Positions 18,899 to 27,288 are shown, counted from the first letter of the stretch. The stretch: 64,000 bases of DNA from Flavobacterium anseongense (GCF_021608185.1 NZ_JAKIHN010000007.1:62001-126000); one strand, 5' to 3'. The notes: generated from the sequence alone by a model not told the origin. Numbers and translations: made by a program.

Positions 18899-20392
18899 AT
18901 GAAAAAAGTATTAGTAATTGTTATTGGCATGATAATGTCATTCAATTTAAATTATTGTCAACAGTTAGATGCTACTTTCGGGAATAGTGGCAAATTAGTT
19001 AACGACTTAAGTTTGGCTGTTGATGCATTAATTTCTATGAAATTACAGCCCGACGGAAAAATTATTGCGGCAGGTTCTGCAAACGATATGTTATCCTTGG
19101 TAAGATATGAACCAGATGGTACGCTTGATAACGCATTTGGTACCGATGGAAAAGTAATCACTCCTATACGTTGTGGTTTTTCTTGGACCGGCTTAGGCAT
19201 TGAATTGGCACTACAAACGGATGGTAAAATAGTTGTATTGAGTAAACATTTTGTATCTAATACAGATCAAATGATAGTAACACGATACAATTCTAACGGA
19301 ACCTTAGATACTAGTTTTGGGACTAATGGCATCACAAATATTAGCTCAATTGTTCTCGATAATAGTCTTTTTATCGACTCGATAAGAATACTGGCAAGTA
19401 ATAAAATAATGGTGACAGCTTCGAATCAGCAAAATAAAATATACGTACTTCGTTTTAACTCTAATGGTAGTTTGGATACCACATTTGCCACCAACGGATT
19501 GGTTACACTTCCGGTGCCTGATGGTTTTTCCAGTTTTACGGCCAGGGGTTTTTATATTTATCCTGACAGTAGTATGTTGGTAGGAGCATTTATGTATACT
19601 GCTTCAAATTCAAATGCTAATTATGTCTTAACTCGTTTTCTATCAGATGGAACTTTGGATACCAATTTTGGCACTAATGGTTTTTCCATAACCAATATTA
19701 ATTCCGGCAGTTCAGAACCACGTACTATAAATGTACAAGCCGATGAGAAAATAGTGTTTTCAGGCAGTTGCTATCTTAATTTCGTTATGATACGATATAA
19801 TACTGACGGTACTTTAGACACCACATTTAATACAACCGGAATTGTTAAAACTAACTTTGGAGCAACTAGTATTTGTTCTGACGCGCTAATAGAGTCAGAT
19901 GGAAAAATTATTTTAGTTGGTAATATTGGGGATGACTTTGGTTGTGTACGTTACAATTCAAATGGAACAATTGACAGTGCTTTTGGAACCAATGGCGCTT
20001 TCAGAGTAGACTTTGGTGCTTCGTATGATTATGGAAGAAAAATAATAGAACAGCCTGATGGTAAGTATTTAACGGGTGGCTTGACTAGTTATATGTGTTC
20101 CGATAGAGCATTTGCCCTGGCTCGATTTAGCCTGCCTAACTTAGATGTAGCGGATTCAGAAAGGGCTACGGTAACGCTGTATCCTAATCCAACCTATGAT
20201 TTATTGAATATCAATAGTAAAAATCCCATTCAATCGGTAGCACTCTACGCTATTAACGGACAATTAGTAGCCTATCAGTTGGTAAACGATCTCACTGCCT
20301 GTATCGATGTGGCGCATCTCAGCCCGGGAATTTATCTAACCAAAATACAAACGGATGCCGGAGTATCCACTTATAAAATCAGTAAAGAGTAA
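18899..20392 (+). CDS. Secreted delta-60 repeat protein with T9SS sorting domain
   Basis: A protein of 497 aa with signal peptide (ending 'LNYCQQ'). Seven or so delta-60 repeats are obvious from the recurring signature 'YNSNGTLDTSFGTNGI', 'FNSNGSLDTTFATNGL', 'YNTDGTLDTTFNTTGI' paired with 'QPDGKII(A/V)GG'-like strands. These fold as beta-propellers. The C-terminal 80 residues ('VTLYPNPTYDLLNI' to 'TYKISKE') are a type A T9SS domain. Its CTACCC box puts it in the same proposed regulon as 13464, 16168 and 20481. Molecular role unknown. Confidence 0.87.
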   Translation: MKKVLVIVIGMIMSFNLNYCQQLDATFGNSGKLVNDLSLAVDALISMKLQPDGKIIAAGSANDMLSLVRYEPDGTLDNAFGTDGKVITPIRCGFSWTGLGIELALQTDGKIVVLSKHFVSNTDQMIVTRYNSNGTLDTSFGTNGITNISSIVLDNSLFIDSIRILASNKIMVTASNQQNKIYVLRFNSNGSLDTTFATNGLVTLPVPDGFSSFTARGFYIYPDSSMLVGAFMYTASNSNANYVLTRFLSDGTLDTNFGTNGFSITNINSGSSEPRTINVQADEKIVFSGSCYLNFVMIRYNTDGTLDTTFNTTGIVKTNFGATSICSDALIESDGKIILVGNIGDDFGCVRYNSNGTIDSAFGTNGAFRVDFGASYDYGRKIIEQPDGKYLTGGLTSYMCSDRAFALARFSLPNLDVADSERATVTLYPNPTYDLLNINSKNPIQSVALYAINGQLVAYQLVNDLTACIDVAHLSPGIYLTKIQTDAGVSTYKISKE

Positions 20393-20395
20393 AAA

Positions 20396-20441
20396 CCACC
20401 TCAAAGGGTAGACTCTAACCTGAAATCAAAGTTTATATTTG
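20396..20441 (+). promoter_or_regulatory. CTACCC box 5 (degenerate) and -7 element before gene 20481
   Basis: CCACCT-CAAA-GGGTAG (20396-20411) has two changes in the left arm. A consensus -7 TATATTTG starts at 20434, again 23 bp after the box. The preserved spacing is the main support. Confidence 0.6.
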
Positions 20442-20480
20442 AATACCGATGTGAATTATTAATTTTTAATCTAAAGTCTT

Positions 20481-20930
20481 ATGAAAAAAATAGTATTAGT
20501 TGTAGTATTAGGTTTGTTCTTTTCATGCACCGGCAGCAATAGTTCTGACTGCGAACCTTCGGCGTTGCCGTTTACCAATTTAGAAGCTGAGTATGGTTGT
20601 GTGAATACCAAATACCTTTTATACAATATCGTTCAGGGAGACAATTTTATCATCATCCGCAATCAGATTGATTTTGAAAACATGACGGATGACGTGGCGT
20701 GCCGACCTCAAATTGACTTTACTACCTATGATTTGATTATTGGAAAAAAACAACTGACCTCGGGTAATCAGTCGATTCAGTATGAATATATGGATAATTG
20801 CACGGAAAAAGTACTGACAGTAACTTTTGTTCAAGATGAGACTATGGTGGCTCCAACAATAATTTATCATGCTTTAATTCCTAAACTTGCGCCTGGAGAA
20901 CAGGTTGCCGTCGAAACTATTATAGAATAG
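20481..20930 (+). CDS. Small lipoprotein of unknown function
   Basis: A protein of 149 aa. The N-terminus (MKKIVLVVVLGLFFSCTG) is a lipoprotein signal with the lipobox FFSC, so the mature protein would start at Cys16 with a Ser/Asn-rich linker. The body has four further cysteines and no family I recognise. It ends with 'LAPGEQVAVETII', giving a compact beta-rich domain of about 125 residues. Its promoter carries the degenerate fifth CTACCC box, so it may belong to the same regulon. A terminator follows at 21071. Confidence 0.75.
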   Translation: MKKIVLVVVLGLFFSCTGSNSSDCEPSALPFTNLEAEYGCVNTKYLLYNIVQGDNFIIIRNQIDFENMTDDVACRPQIDFTTYDLIIGKKQLTSGNQSIQYEYMDNCTEKVLTVTFVQDETMVAPTIIYHALIPKLAPGEQVAVETIIE

Positions 20931-21070
20931 TAGTATGAAGCAGCTTAACTCATTTATAGTTGAATATCGATTGGAAATAGTAATCACGAGTATATATGGT
21001 TTTATGACTTTTATTATATACTCTATTTTTAAATAATTGTTCACAAAATTATGATTGGGTAATTTTGAAG

Positions 21071-21097
21071 CTCCTCATTTTATGGGGAGTTTTTTTA
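21071..21097 (+). terminator. Intrinsic terminator
   Basis: CTCCTCAT / ATGGGGAG stem (one G-T pair) with a T7 tail, about 140 bp after the lipoprotein gene. Confidence 0.75.
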
Positions 21098-21216
21098 TTT
21101 AACCTGGTAGTCAAAACGGTTATTTCAAGTGTCTGGTATGAATTCAATAGGAGTAAATTTACTTACCGGAACGTTCCTTTTTTTTTGAGATGTATATCAA
21201 AAAGAGAGGGCTTTTA

Positions 21217-21278
21217 AAAAGCCGTTCCGGTTTCCTTTGCTCAGGTATCTCCTTAGGGCTCAACGAAGTTAATCCCTT
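21217..21278. repeat. Dispersed intergenic repeat, copy B
   Basis: AAAAGCCGTTCCGGTTTCC plus TTTGC (21217-21240) and GGGCTCAACGAAGTTAATCC (21256-21275) match copy A at 8052-8185 with one base change in each block. The surrounding gap 20931-21626 otherwise holds only the terminator and ORFs without credible composition. Confidence 0.6.
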
Positions 21279-21626
21279 GTCCAAAGTTCGCTTTTACTTC
21301 GTTCGTTTGCTATGCTCGGGTGTCTTCGCCAGTCGCTTCGCTCGAGTTCCTTTTGTTCTCATAGGAGTTGATAAGCTGCTAACAGGCGAATGCCATTTTT
21401 TGCATTTTATCGTATTAATTTGATTTTCAACGAATAAAAATGACATTTTGACGATGGTTTGAACATGATTTTTTAAATTAGAGTATCGTAAAGGATTCCA
21501 AAATACCACCGTTTTACGATTCTAATACCACACAATTTTTAGCGGAAAGTTAGTTGCCACTTTACTCTTTTACAGGGTCTTAAAGGCAATAGCTTATTGT
21601 AGTGTAACTTTTAAAATTATATAGGT

Positions 21627-23141
21627 ATGGGAACAAAACAAACTTTAGTCGTTTCAATTCTGCTGTTATTTAGCTTTGTAGGGCTTGCACAAGATGTAGA
21701 TAAAACTATTTCAGTTGACTTTAAAAATTTGAAGAATAAATATGAAGAGACAGTTGACAGGAAGAAGACGTTTCAAATCAAAATAACAAATATCAACCGA
21801 AATCTCTATAAAGTTGACGGGATTAAAGTCGAAACTAATTATAATATAGCAGTTCCTTCGGCATTGACAGGCATCAAGTTACCAGCATATATTTATACTA
21901 CACCACCATCTCAGGATAAATTAAAATCAACTGGAGTGGGACTAAGCGCCCGGTCTTCTGATATTTACGATGAAATCCAAAAACGGTTTTATAATATCGA
22001 AGCAAATGCTAAAAAGTTAGATGATATAACTTTACTTTTTAATAAGTTGTCACATTTATCTAAAGATTGTCAAAATACATTTAATGACATCAAAGTACAA
22101 GTCTTGAAAAAAAGTAATCAGTATCTGAATGGTAATGATAATTATGGAACGACTACGGTTGAACAAATGAGAAGCAATCTCGAAGCAAAAATGACCTCAC
22201 TTACCGAGGAAGCAGAAAGAGAATTAAGTGATTTACCGAATTGGATAGCAAGATATGAAGAACAAACTCCCAATGAATTGGAAGCAAGAAATATGTCGAA
22301 TATCAAAGAACTTACCTCAGAAAAAAACAAACAGATAAGTTCAACTACAACAATTGAAAATCTTAGTAATCAAATAGCAAACTTTAAGGAAATAAAAGCC
22401 GATTTTAAAGATTTATTAAAGGAGATAAAAGCAAACCTAGAAAAAGCGAAAGCATCTGTTAATGACATGAAAAAATTTGAAAAGGAGGATAAGCCATATG
22501 AGTTGCTGCATTTATATGATGTTTTAACAAGTCCGGCAACATTTGAATATGATTCAGAAGTTATAACTGCCAAAACTGATGAGATAAAATATACTATTAC
22601 CATAGAGCCAACAGAATTAAATATTTGTAATGCCAATGGTAAGAAAGTAATTGAGGTTATTGTAAAAGTGAATGGTGGATTTAAGATAGACTTTAGCAGC
22701 GGTGCTTTTTTGAATAGTGGGAGTGATGACTTTCTAGGAAACAGCTACTATTATATTAAAACAGATGCAGACCACAGAAAAATTGTTACTGCAGACAGGG
22801 GCTCTAGATATTTAATGTCCGTCGGAGCATTGATGCATTTTTATTGGAGAACTACATCTCCTGTAAAATTGGGCGGCAGTATCGGTGTAAGTACAACAGC
22901 TGCTGTATCTGACCTTTTGTTTCACATTGGACCATCAATATTCATTGGACATAAGAACCGGGTTGTAATTTCCGGCGGGTTAACCTTAAAATCATCGCCA
23001 ATCCTTGATCAGAAATTAAAGACGGATGTGATTTACACCAATCTCGAAACTCCCGATGCAGTTCCTACAGTAAATGTATTTCCTAAAGCAGGACTCTTTT
23101 TTTCCTTGACCTATAATTTCACCGCATCATCAAATAAATGA
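21627..23141 (+). CDS. Exported coiled-coil protein of unknown function
   Basis: A protein of 504 aa with signal peptide (MGTKQTLVVSILLLFSFVGLAQ). Residues of about 110-300 are charged and helical, rich in Lys/Glu with heptad character, as in a coiled coil. The C-terminal 170 residues are beta-rich with 'YLMSVGALMHFYWRT' and 'LGGSIGVSTTA', and end in 'GLFFSLTYNF', resembling an outer-membrane beta-strand with terminal Phe. An anchored periplasmic/outer-membrane protein is plausible. I do not recognise the family. Its stop overlaps the start of the next gene (ATGA), so the two are translationally coupled. Confidence 0.75.
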   Translation: MGTKQTLVVSILLLFSFVGLAQDVDKTISVDFKNLKNKYEETVDRKKTFQIKITNINRNLYKVDGIKVETNYNIAVPSALTGIKLPAYIYTTPPSQDKLKSTGVGLSARSSDIYDEIQKRFYNIEANAKKLDDITLLFNKLSHLSKDCQNTFNDIKVQVLKKSNQYLNGNDNYGTTTVEQMRSNLEAKMTSLTEEAERELSDLPNWIARYEEQTPNELEARNMSNIKELTSEKNKQISSTTTIENLSNQIANFKEIKADFKDLLKEIKANLEKAKASVNDMKKFEKEDKPYELLHLYDVLTSPATFEYDSEVITAKTDEIKYTITIEPTELNICNANGKKVIEVIVKVNGGFKIDFSSGAFLNSGSDDFLGNSYYYIKTDADHRKIVTADRGSRYLMSVGALMHFYWRTTSPVKLGGSIGVSTTAAVSDLLFHIGPSIFIGHKNRVVISGGLTLKSSPILDQKLKTDVIYTNLETPDAVPTVNVFPKAGLFFSLTYNFTASSNK

Positions 23142-24457
23142 AACACACTATGGCAACAACATACAAAACAGTAACGAGCCTATATGCCCAAACCTATAAA
23201 AGTATAGGTGCAAATGGCAAAGGAAAATCAAGTAACAACACCCTTTTAATGGGTTCGTTTGTAAAACTGGCTAATGAGACACAAGGGAATTGGGAGAAAG
23301 TGACAGCCTTTGGAAAAGAGGGTTGGATAGCTAAAAGCGATATTGGTGATTCACCGGCACTTAAATGTTTTTATGTAGACGTAGGGCAGGGAGACTCTGC
23401 ACTGATTGAAGTAGGCAATGATGCTAATGGCATGAAAATTATTATTGATGGTGGTCCAAACGATAATCTGAGTCACTACCTAAGTAAATGGCAGTACAAA
23501 TATTATTTTGACAATAATAAGAAAGTGAAAATTGACTATATTTTCATTAGTCATTTTGATAAAGACCATTATAATGGGTTGATTTCTATCATTAATGATG
23601 AGCATTATGAAATTGGCACTATTTTCCACAGTGGCATTGCTAAGTTTAATGATAGAAAATCCAATTATCCTGCAGATTACAATACCGAATTGGGAAAAAA
23701 AGTGCAACACCAAGGCGAGGATTATTTAACTACAGGTTTTGACAGCATCGCTGATTTAAATGCGCTCAAAGCTAATGGGGGAATGTTGGATATGCTTGAG
23801 ACCTTTCTTACTGCGGTAAACAATGCGCATACCCAAGGCCGCTTACAGAATTTTATTCGTCTTGATCACAACAGTACTGTTGCCGGAAAAGTAATAAACG
23901 GTAAAAACCTCAGTTTTGAAATTTTGGGTCCTGTAACAGATGTTATTAATGGAAAAACCGCCTATAAATATTTTGACGATGAAGCCCATACGATAAATGG
24001 ACACAGCATTGTTTTAAAAATCACTTATGGCAACCGCTCTTTTTTATTTGGTGGAGATTTGAATATTCCGTCAGAAGACCATCTATTGGCACATTACGGG
24101 GGAGCAAACCCCTTTGAAGTGGATGTAGCGAAATCCTGTCATCATGGAGCATCCGAATTTACTACAGCCTTTATGGCTAAAGTAAATCCCTATGCTACTG
24201 TGATTTCTTCAGGAGATAATGAATCTTATTCACATCCGAGAGCCGATGCAATTGGTTGTGCCGGTAAATATACCAAATCAAATAGACCCTTGGTGTTTTC
24301 CACCGAATTGGCACGGTCGCATTCTGAAGGTTCCGATAAAATTAAATACGGAATGATAAACATGCGCTGCAATGGCGATGATATAATCATGGCACAAATG
24401 AAGGAAGTAACTACCGGCAGCAATGTGTGGGACTTATATGAAGAAGCGTTTTTTTAA
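23138..24457 (+). CDS. SH3-like plus metallo-beta-lactamase-fold hydrolase (ComEC-tail type)
   Basis: A protein of 439 aa without signal peptide. Residues of about 10-70 ('VTSLYAQTYKSIGA' to 'GWIAKSDIG') look like a bacterial SH3 domain. From residue 80 it is an MBL-fold domain of the ComEC/Rec2 C-terminal type: 'YVDVGQGDSALIEV', 'IIDGGP', the metal motif 'SHFDKDHYNG', then 'FLFGGDL' and 'CHHGASEF'. The family includes nucleases and phosphodiesterases, and the substrate here is unknown. The start overlaps the stop of the coiled-coil gene by 4 bp; an internal ATG at 23150 is an alternative start. The absence of an export signal separates it from its exported partner. Confidence 0.83.
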   Translation: MKHTMATTYKTVTSLYAQTYKSIGANGKGKSSNNTLLMGSFVKLANETQGNWEKVTAFGKEGWIAKSDIGDSPALKCFYVDVGQGDSALIEVGNDANGMKIIIDGGPNDNLSHYLSKWQYKYYFDNNKKVKIDYIFISHFDKDHYNGLISIINDEHYEIGTIFHSGIAKFNDRKSNYPADYNTELGKKVQHQGEDYLTTGFDSIADLNALKANGGMLDMLETFLTAVNNAHTQGRLQNFIRLDHNSTVAGKVINGKNLSFEILGPVTDVINGKTAYKYFDDEAHTINGHSIVLKITYGNRSFLFGGDLNIPSEDHLLAHYGGANPFEVDVAKSCHHGASEFTTAFMAKVNPYATVISSGDNESYSHPRADAIGCAGKYTKSNRPLVFSTELARSHSEGSDKIKYGMINMRCNGDDIIMAQMKEVTTGSNVWDLYEEAFF

Positions 24458-24502
24458 TTAAAACCACGCGAAGGATTCACGCGGCAGCAGGGTAACCGCT
24501 GT

Positions 24503-24793
24503 TTAACTAAACTTCTTCTTTGCCAAGTTTGGCAATAAATCATAATCACCCCTAATCAATGCTTCTTTCTTAGCTTTAGACCATTTTTTTATCTGTTTTT
24601 CTTTTTCGATTGCGAAGTTTATATCTGTGAACTCTGCATAAAAAACCAACGTAACAGGCCTTCTAGAAAAAGTATAGCAATCAGGAAAGTAACCTATTTC
24701 ATGTCTATAGATACGTTGTGTTAAATTACTGGTTACACCCGTGTAATAGGTGGTGTCAGAACATTTTAGTATTTAGATGTAAGATTGTTTCAT
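24503..24793 (-). pseudogene. GIY-YIG endonuclease-like gene with nonsense codon 7
   Basis: On the minus strand, ATG at 24791-24793 opens a 97-codon frame reading MKQSYI-stop-ILKCSDTTYYTGVTSNL, continuing intact as '...RIYRHEIGYFPDCYTFSRRPVTLVFYAEF...' (broken here for length) to a TAA at 24503-24505. This is the small GIY-YIG family (UPF0213/YhbQ-like). Codon 7, expected to be the Tyr of the GIY half (YIYIL), is TAA instead of TAT or TAC. All else, including 'YYTGVT' and the 'EKEKQIKKW' helix, is preserved. It is either a recent single-base pseudogene or a sequencing error. Confidence 0.8.
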
Positions 24794-24825
24794 TTAGTAA
24801 AAGTAAGAAATATTTTATGCAAAAA

Positions 24826-24922
24826 GCTTCTCGATTAGCTTCGCTCAGTTCGGCTGACGCCTCGGGTCAATTTTTAAAACTAAGAACTGGCGTTCTCACT
24901 TTTAAAAATCACTCGAAGTGAC
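24826..24922. repeat. Hairpin repeat unit 1
   Basis: It begins GCTTCTCGAT and ends CACTCGAAGTGAC. Between them is a hairpin (24870-24909) whose arms meet at GAAC-TGGC-GTTC. It is one of at least five units with conserved ends but different stem sequences. Confidence 0.7.
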
Positions 24923-24974
24923 GTCCTTCGATACATCCGCCGCCGCGGACACTCAGGATGACGATTACTGCTTA

Positions 24975-25242
24975 ACGTCAGTTCGAGTGTTTTTGGTTCT
25001 TGAGTTTAAAAAGGAAGCAAATCGCCCTTACCAAAAATATATCGAGAACCGTTGTTTGAAGTTGGCTTCTCGATACTATTTTATAAACTAAGAACTGTCG
25101 TTCATAGTTTATAAAATCACTCGAAGTGACGGCTTAAGGTATACGTCAGTTCGAGTGTTTTTGGTTCTTGAGTTTGATAAGGAAGCAAATCGACCTTACC
25201 AAAAATTTATCGAGAACCTTTGTTTGAAGTTGGCTTCTCGAT
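24975..25242. repeat. Pair of about 100-bp direct repeats
   Basis: 24975-25074 and 25143-25242 run in parallel from ACGTCAGTTCGAGTG to GGCTTCTCGAT with only a few mismatches, at 168-bp spacing. Each leads into a hairpin repeat unit. No coding content is visible. Confidence 0.8.
25066..25130. repeat. Hairpin repeat unit 2
   Basis: It runs from CTTCTCGAT to CACTCGAAGTGAC. The hairpin at 25078-25117 has arms of about 18 bp (ATTTTATAAACT...AGTTTATAAAAT) meeting at GAAC-TGTC-GTTC. Confidence 0.75.
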
Positions 25243-25329
25243 TAGCTTCGCTCAGTTCGGCTAAAGCCTCGGGTCAATTTCACAAAGCAAAAACTAGCGT
25301 TTTTACTTTGCAAAATCACTCGAAGTGAC
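25233..25329. repeat. Hairpin repeat unit 3
   Basis: Same ends as units 1 and 2. The hairpin 25277-25316 uses a different stem (CAAAG...CTTTG) meeting at AAAC-TAGC-GTTT. No gene is seen from 24794 to 25395. Confidence 0.75.
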
Positions 25330-25395
25330 GGGGGTATGTATGAGTAACGGAATATTTTGGGTTACATTTAGGTTTAGATAGTATTTTTATTTCAC

Positions 25396-25584
25396 TTATC
25401 TTATCAAGGGAATTACTTTGTCGAGGTCAAACTTCATGTAGTCGCAGAACTCGTGGATGGTTATGGGTTGGTGTTTTTCTTTGTTGTGTTTTTTCTTGAT
25501 TTCGAGCACTATGTTCCTTGATTGCCTTTCTCCTTTGCCTGTGATGGCTTGAACATCTTTTGGGTAAATACAAATTCTTTTCAT
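25396..25584 (-). CDS. Small conserved-looking hypothetical protein
   Basis: A 62-aa basic protein starting MKRICIYPKDVQAITGKGER and ending in 'FDLDKVIPLIR'. The composition (balanced, Lys/Arg/Ile-rich, no low complexity) and the helix-turn-like 'PKDVQAITGKGERQSRN' suggest a real small DNA- or RNA-binding protein, but I cannot name a family. About 65 bp before its ATG lie three copies of an 11-bp repeat that could be its operator. An overlapping ORF in another frame (25427-25639) has poorer composition and is not called. Confidence 0.6.
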   Translation of the reverse strand: MKRICIYPKDVQAITGKGERQSRNIVLEIKKKHNKEKHQPITIHEFCDYMKFDLDKVIPLIR

Positions 25585-25648
25585 TGGTTACTAGTTTAGT
25601 ATTGGAATTTATCTTCCATACTTTAGTAGGCTTTACCATAACGTTTAT

Positions 25649-25681
25649 ATGACGTTACCATGACGTTACCATGACGTTACT
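25649..25681. repeat. Three tandem copies of an 11-bp repeat
   Basis: ATGACGTTACC occurs at 25649 and 25660, and ATGACGTTACT at 25671, with no spacer. A degenerate relative (CCATAACGTTT) precedes them. The 11-bp period puts all copies on one DNA face, as in an iteron or operator. The rest of 25585-25972 shows only two GGTAAAAACGGCA-like copies near 25770. Confidence 0.75.
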
Positions 25682-25972
25682 ATGGCGCATTAGGGCAAAT
25701 TTGATTCTATTATAACGCAATACTACTCAAAATATTATGCACGCATATAAATTTTAACATTTCTTTTAGGGTAAAAACGGCAGTTTTGGTAAAAGACGGC
25801 AAAAAGGGTTTGTTATGACCAAGGGGTATATACTAAACGCAAACATTTTGAGTTTTATAGTTGTAAGCTCTTGGTATTTAGTGGTTTGTTATTTTAGTTA
25901 TAAAAGGACTATACCCGATTAAGATGGCCTGGAATTACAAAAATTTATTTAGTAACCTTAATATTTAGTATT

Positions 25973-26722
25973 ATGGCAAAATCAAATGGAATTTTAAAAA
26001 TTGAAGGTACAATTGAAGATTTAACCTTCTACAAAAAGGACGGTAAAAATTTTGTTCGTCGTAAAGGAGGGGTTTCAAAGGAACGTATAGCGAACGATCC
26101 CAATTTTGTGAGAACCCGGGAGAACAACAGTGAATTTACTATTACGACCGGAGCCGGTAAATCACTTCGTTTGGCTTTGGGTAGTTTAGTCTTTAAGGCA
26201 AAGGACACTAAGATGGTCAGCAGATTGGTGAAAACAATGTCAGATATTAAAAAATACGACACTGTTTCTGCCAGAGGTAACCGCCAAATTTATGTTGGTC
26301 TCGGCACTCCGGATGGTAAGTTGGCTTTGCAGGGGTTTGATTTTAATGCCAATGCCCCTTTAAGCAGTGTGCTGTTTACGACCTATGAACTTGACACTGC
26401 TACGGGTGTCGTTACCTTATCTGAATTTATTCCTTTAGAGCAGATTCGTTTTCCTGAAGGCGCAACTAATGTAAGCATTCAAAGTGCCGTTCTCGGAATT
26501 GATTTTGAGACGGAGGTTTCGGAGTTGGCTTTGAGTAATGTGGTTAATTTACCTTTGAACCTTACTCCAACCCCTGTTACTTTGACTCCAACCAGTGTTC
26601 CTACGACCACCGGTGTTACTTTGTTTTTGCTTGCTATCTCCTTTTTTCAGGAGGTGAATGGGCAGCAGTATTCTTTGAAGAATGAGGAGTATAATGTGTT
26701 GCATATTGTAGATGTAATTTAA
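25973..26722 (+). CDS. Hypothetical protein, cytoplasmic-type start, beta-rich
   Basis: A 249-aa protein beginning MAKSNGILKIEGTIEDLTFY with no signal peptide. The first 100 residues are rich in basic residues ('KKDGKNFVRRKGGVSKERI') and the middle is beta-rich. A Thr/Pro-rich linker ('LTPTPVTLTPTSVPTTTGV') precedes a hydrophobic segment ('VTLFLLAISFF'). I do not recognise a named family. It is followed by its own terminator and lies in a repeat-rich accessory stretch, so it may be mobile or strain-variable. Confidence 0.7.
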   Translation: MAKSNGILKIEGTIEDLTFYKKDGKNFVRRKGGVSKERIANDPNFVRTRENNSEFTITTGAGKSLRLALGSLVFKAKDTKMVSRLVKTMSDIKKYDTVSARGNRQIYVGLGTPDGKLALQGFDFNANAPLSSVLFTTYELDTATGVVTLSEFIPLEQIRFPEGATNVSIQSAVLGIDFETEVSELALSNVVNLPLNLTPTPVTLTPTSVPTTTGVTLFLLAISFFQEVNGQQYSLKNEEYNVLHIVDVI

Positions 26723-26747
26723 TTGGTTATTGGTTTTAATTGAAAGG

Positions 26748-26783
26748 CTCCCTTGTGTTTTTGGATATGAGGGAGTTTTTTTT
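26748..26783 (+). terminator. Intrinsic terminator after gene 25973
   Basis: CTCCCT (26748-26753) pairs with AGGGAG (26770-26775), followed by T8. Confidence 0.8.
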
Positions 26784-26803
26784 GAGTTGTTGGTTGTGGG
26801 TTT

Positions 26804-26869
26804 GTCACTTCGAGTGATTTTTAAAGTGGAAAACGCTAGTTTTTTACTTTGAAAATAGTATCGAGAAGC
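26804..26869. repeat. Hairpin repeat unit 4 (inverted orientation)
   Basis: GTCACTTCGAGTG...TATCGAGAAGC is the reverse orientation of units 1-3. Its arms meet at AAAC-GCTA-GTTT. Further on, near 26910-26950, there is a separate small inverted repeat (CTTTTGTC...GACACAAAAG). Confidence 0.7.
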
Positions 26870-27123
26870 TATAGCCGAACGAAACTAATTCAGCGATAGC
26901 GGGTGGTTATCTTCTTTTGTCTTGACACAAAAGAAGCAAAAGGTCAAGGCTCTGAATCTTCAACGGTCAAATTAATTCTTGAATTCTAAATGAAAAGAAC
27001 TCGCTTCGCTCAAACAGCTTTTCATTTTACGAATTCTTCGAATATTTGACACTCGTTTCCAGATTCTAAAGCCAATTTAAAGTACAACTTACTTATTACA
27101 ACTAGCCACATAGTATAAAGACC

Positions 27124-27189
27124 GTCACTTCGAGTGATTTTTGTGAAACTCGACTTTTGGGACGAGATGAAGAAAAATCGTATCGAGAA
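27124..27189. repeat. Hairpin repeat unit 5 (diverged)
   Basis: The ends GTCACTTCGAGTG and TATCGAGAAG are conserved, but the interior stem is largely lost apart from ATTTTT/AAAAAT. Nothing else is recognised in 26870-27288. Confidence 0.6.
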
Positions 27190-27288
27190 GTTTAGTTATA
27201 ACAACTCTTCTAGCTTACGCTCCCTTCGCCTTCGTCTTGGGTCTATCATCTATTCTCTATTTTCTATTAAACTTTAAAAACTATTATT

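Noticed and set aside
21190..21423. A 77-codon ORF in the 20931-21626 gap
   Set aside because: It translates repeat copy B; no start context or protein-like pattern.
24718..24921. A 67-codon ORF on the plus strand
   Set aside because: It is antisense to the GIY-YIG pseudogene and then translates a hairpin repeat.
24826..25329. Possible CRISPR array
   Set aside because: Repeats are about 100 bp and few, spacers are not unique inserts, and no cas genes are in the window.
25427..25639. A 70-codon minus-strand ORF overlapping the 62-aa gene
   Set aside because: It is in the other frame of the better-composed 25396-25584 gene and is rich in residues typical of out-of-frame reading.
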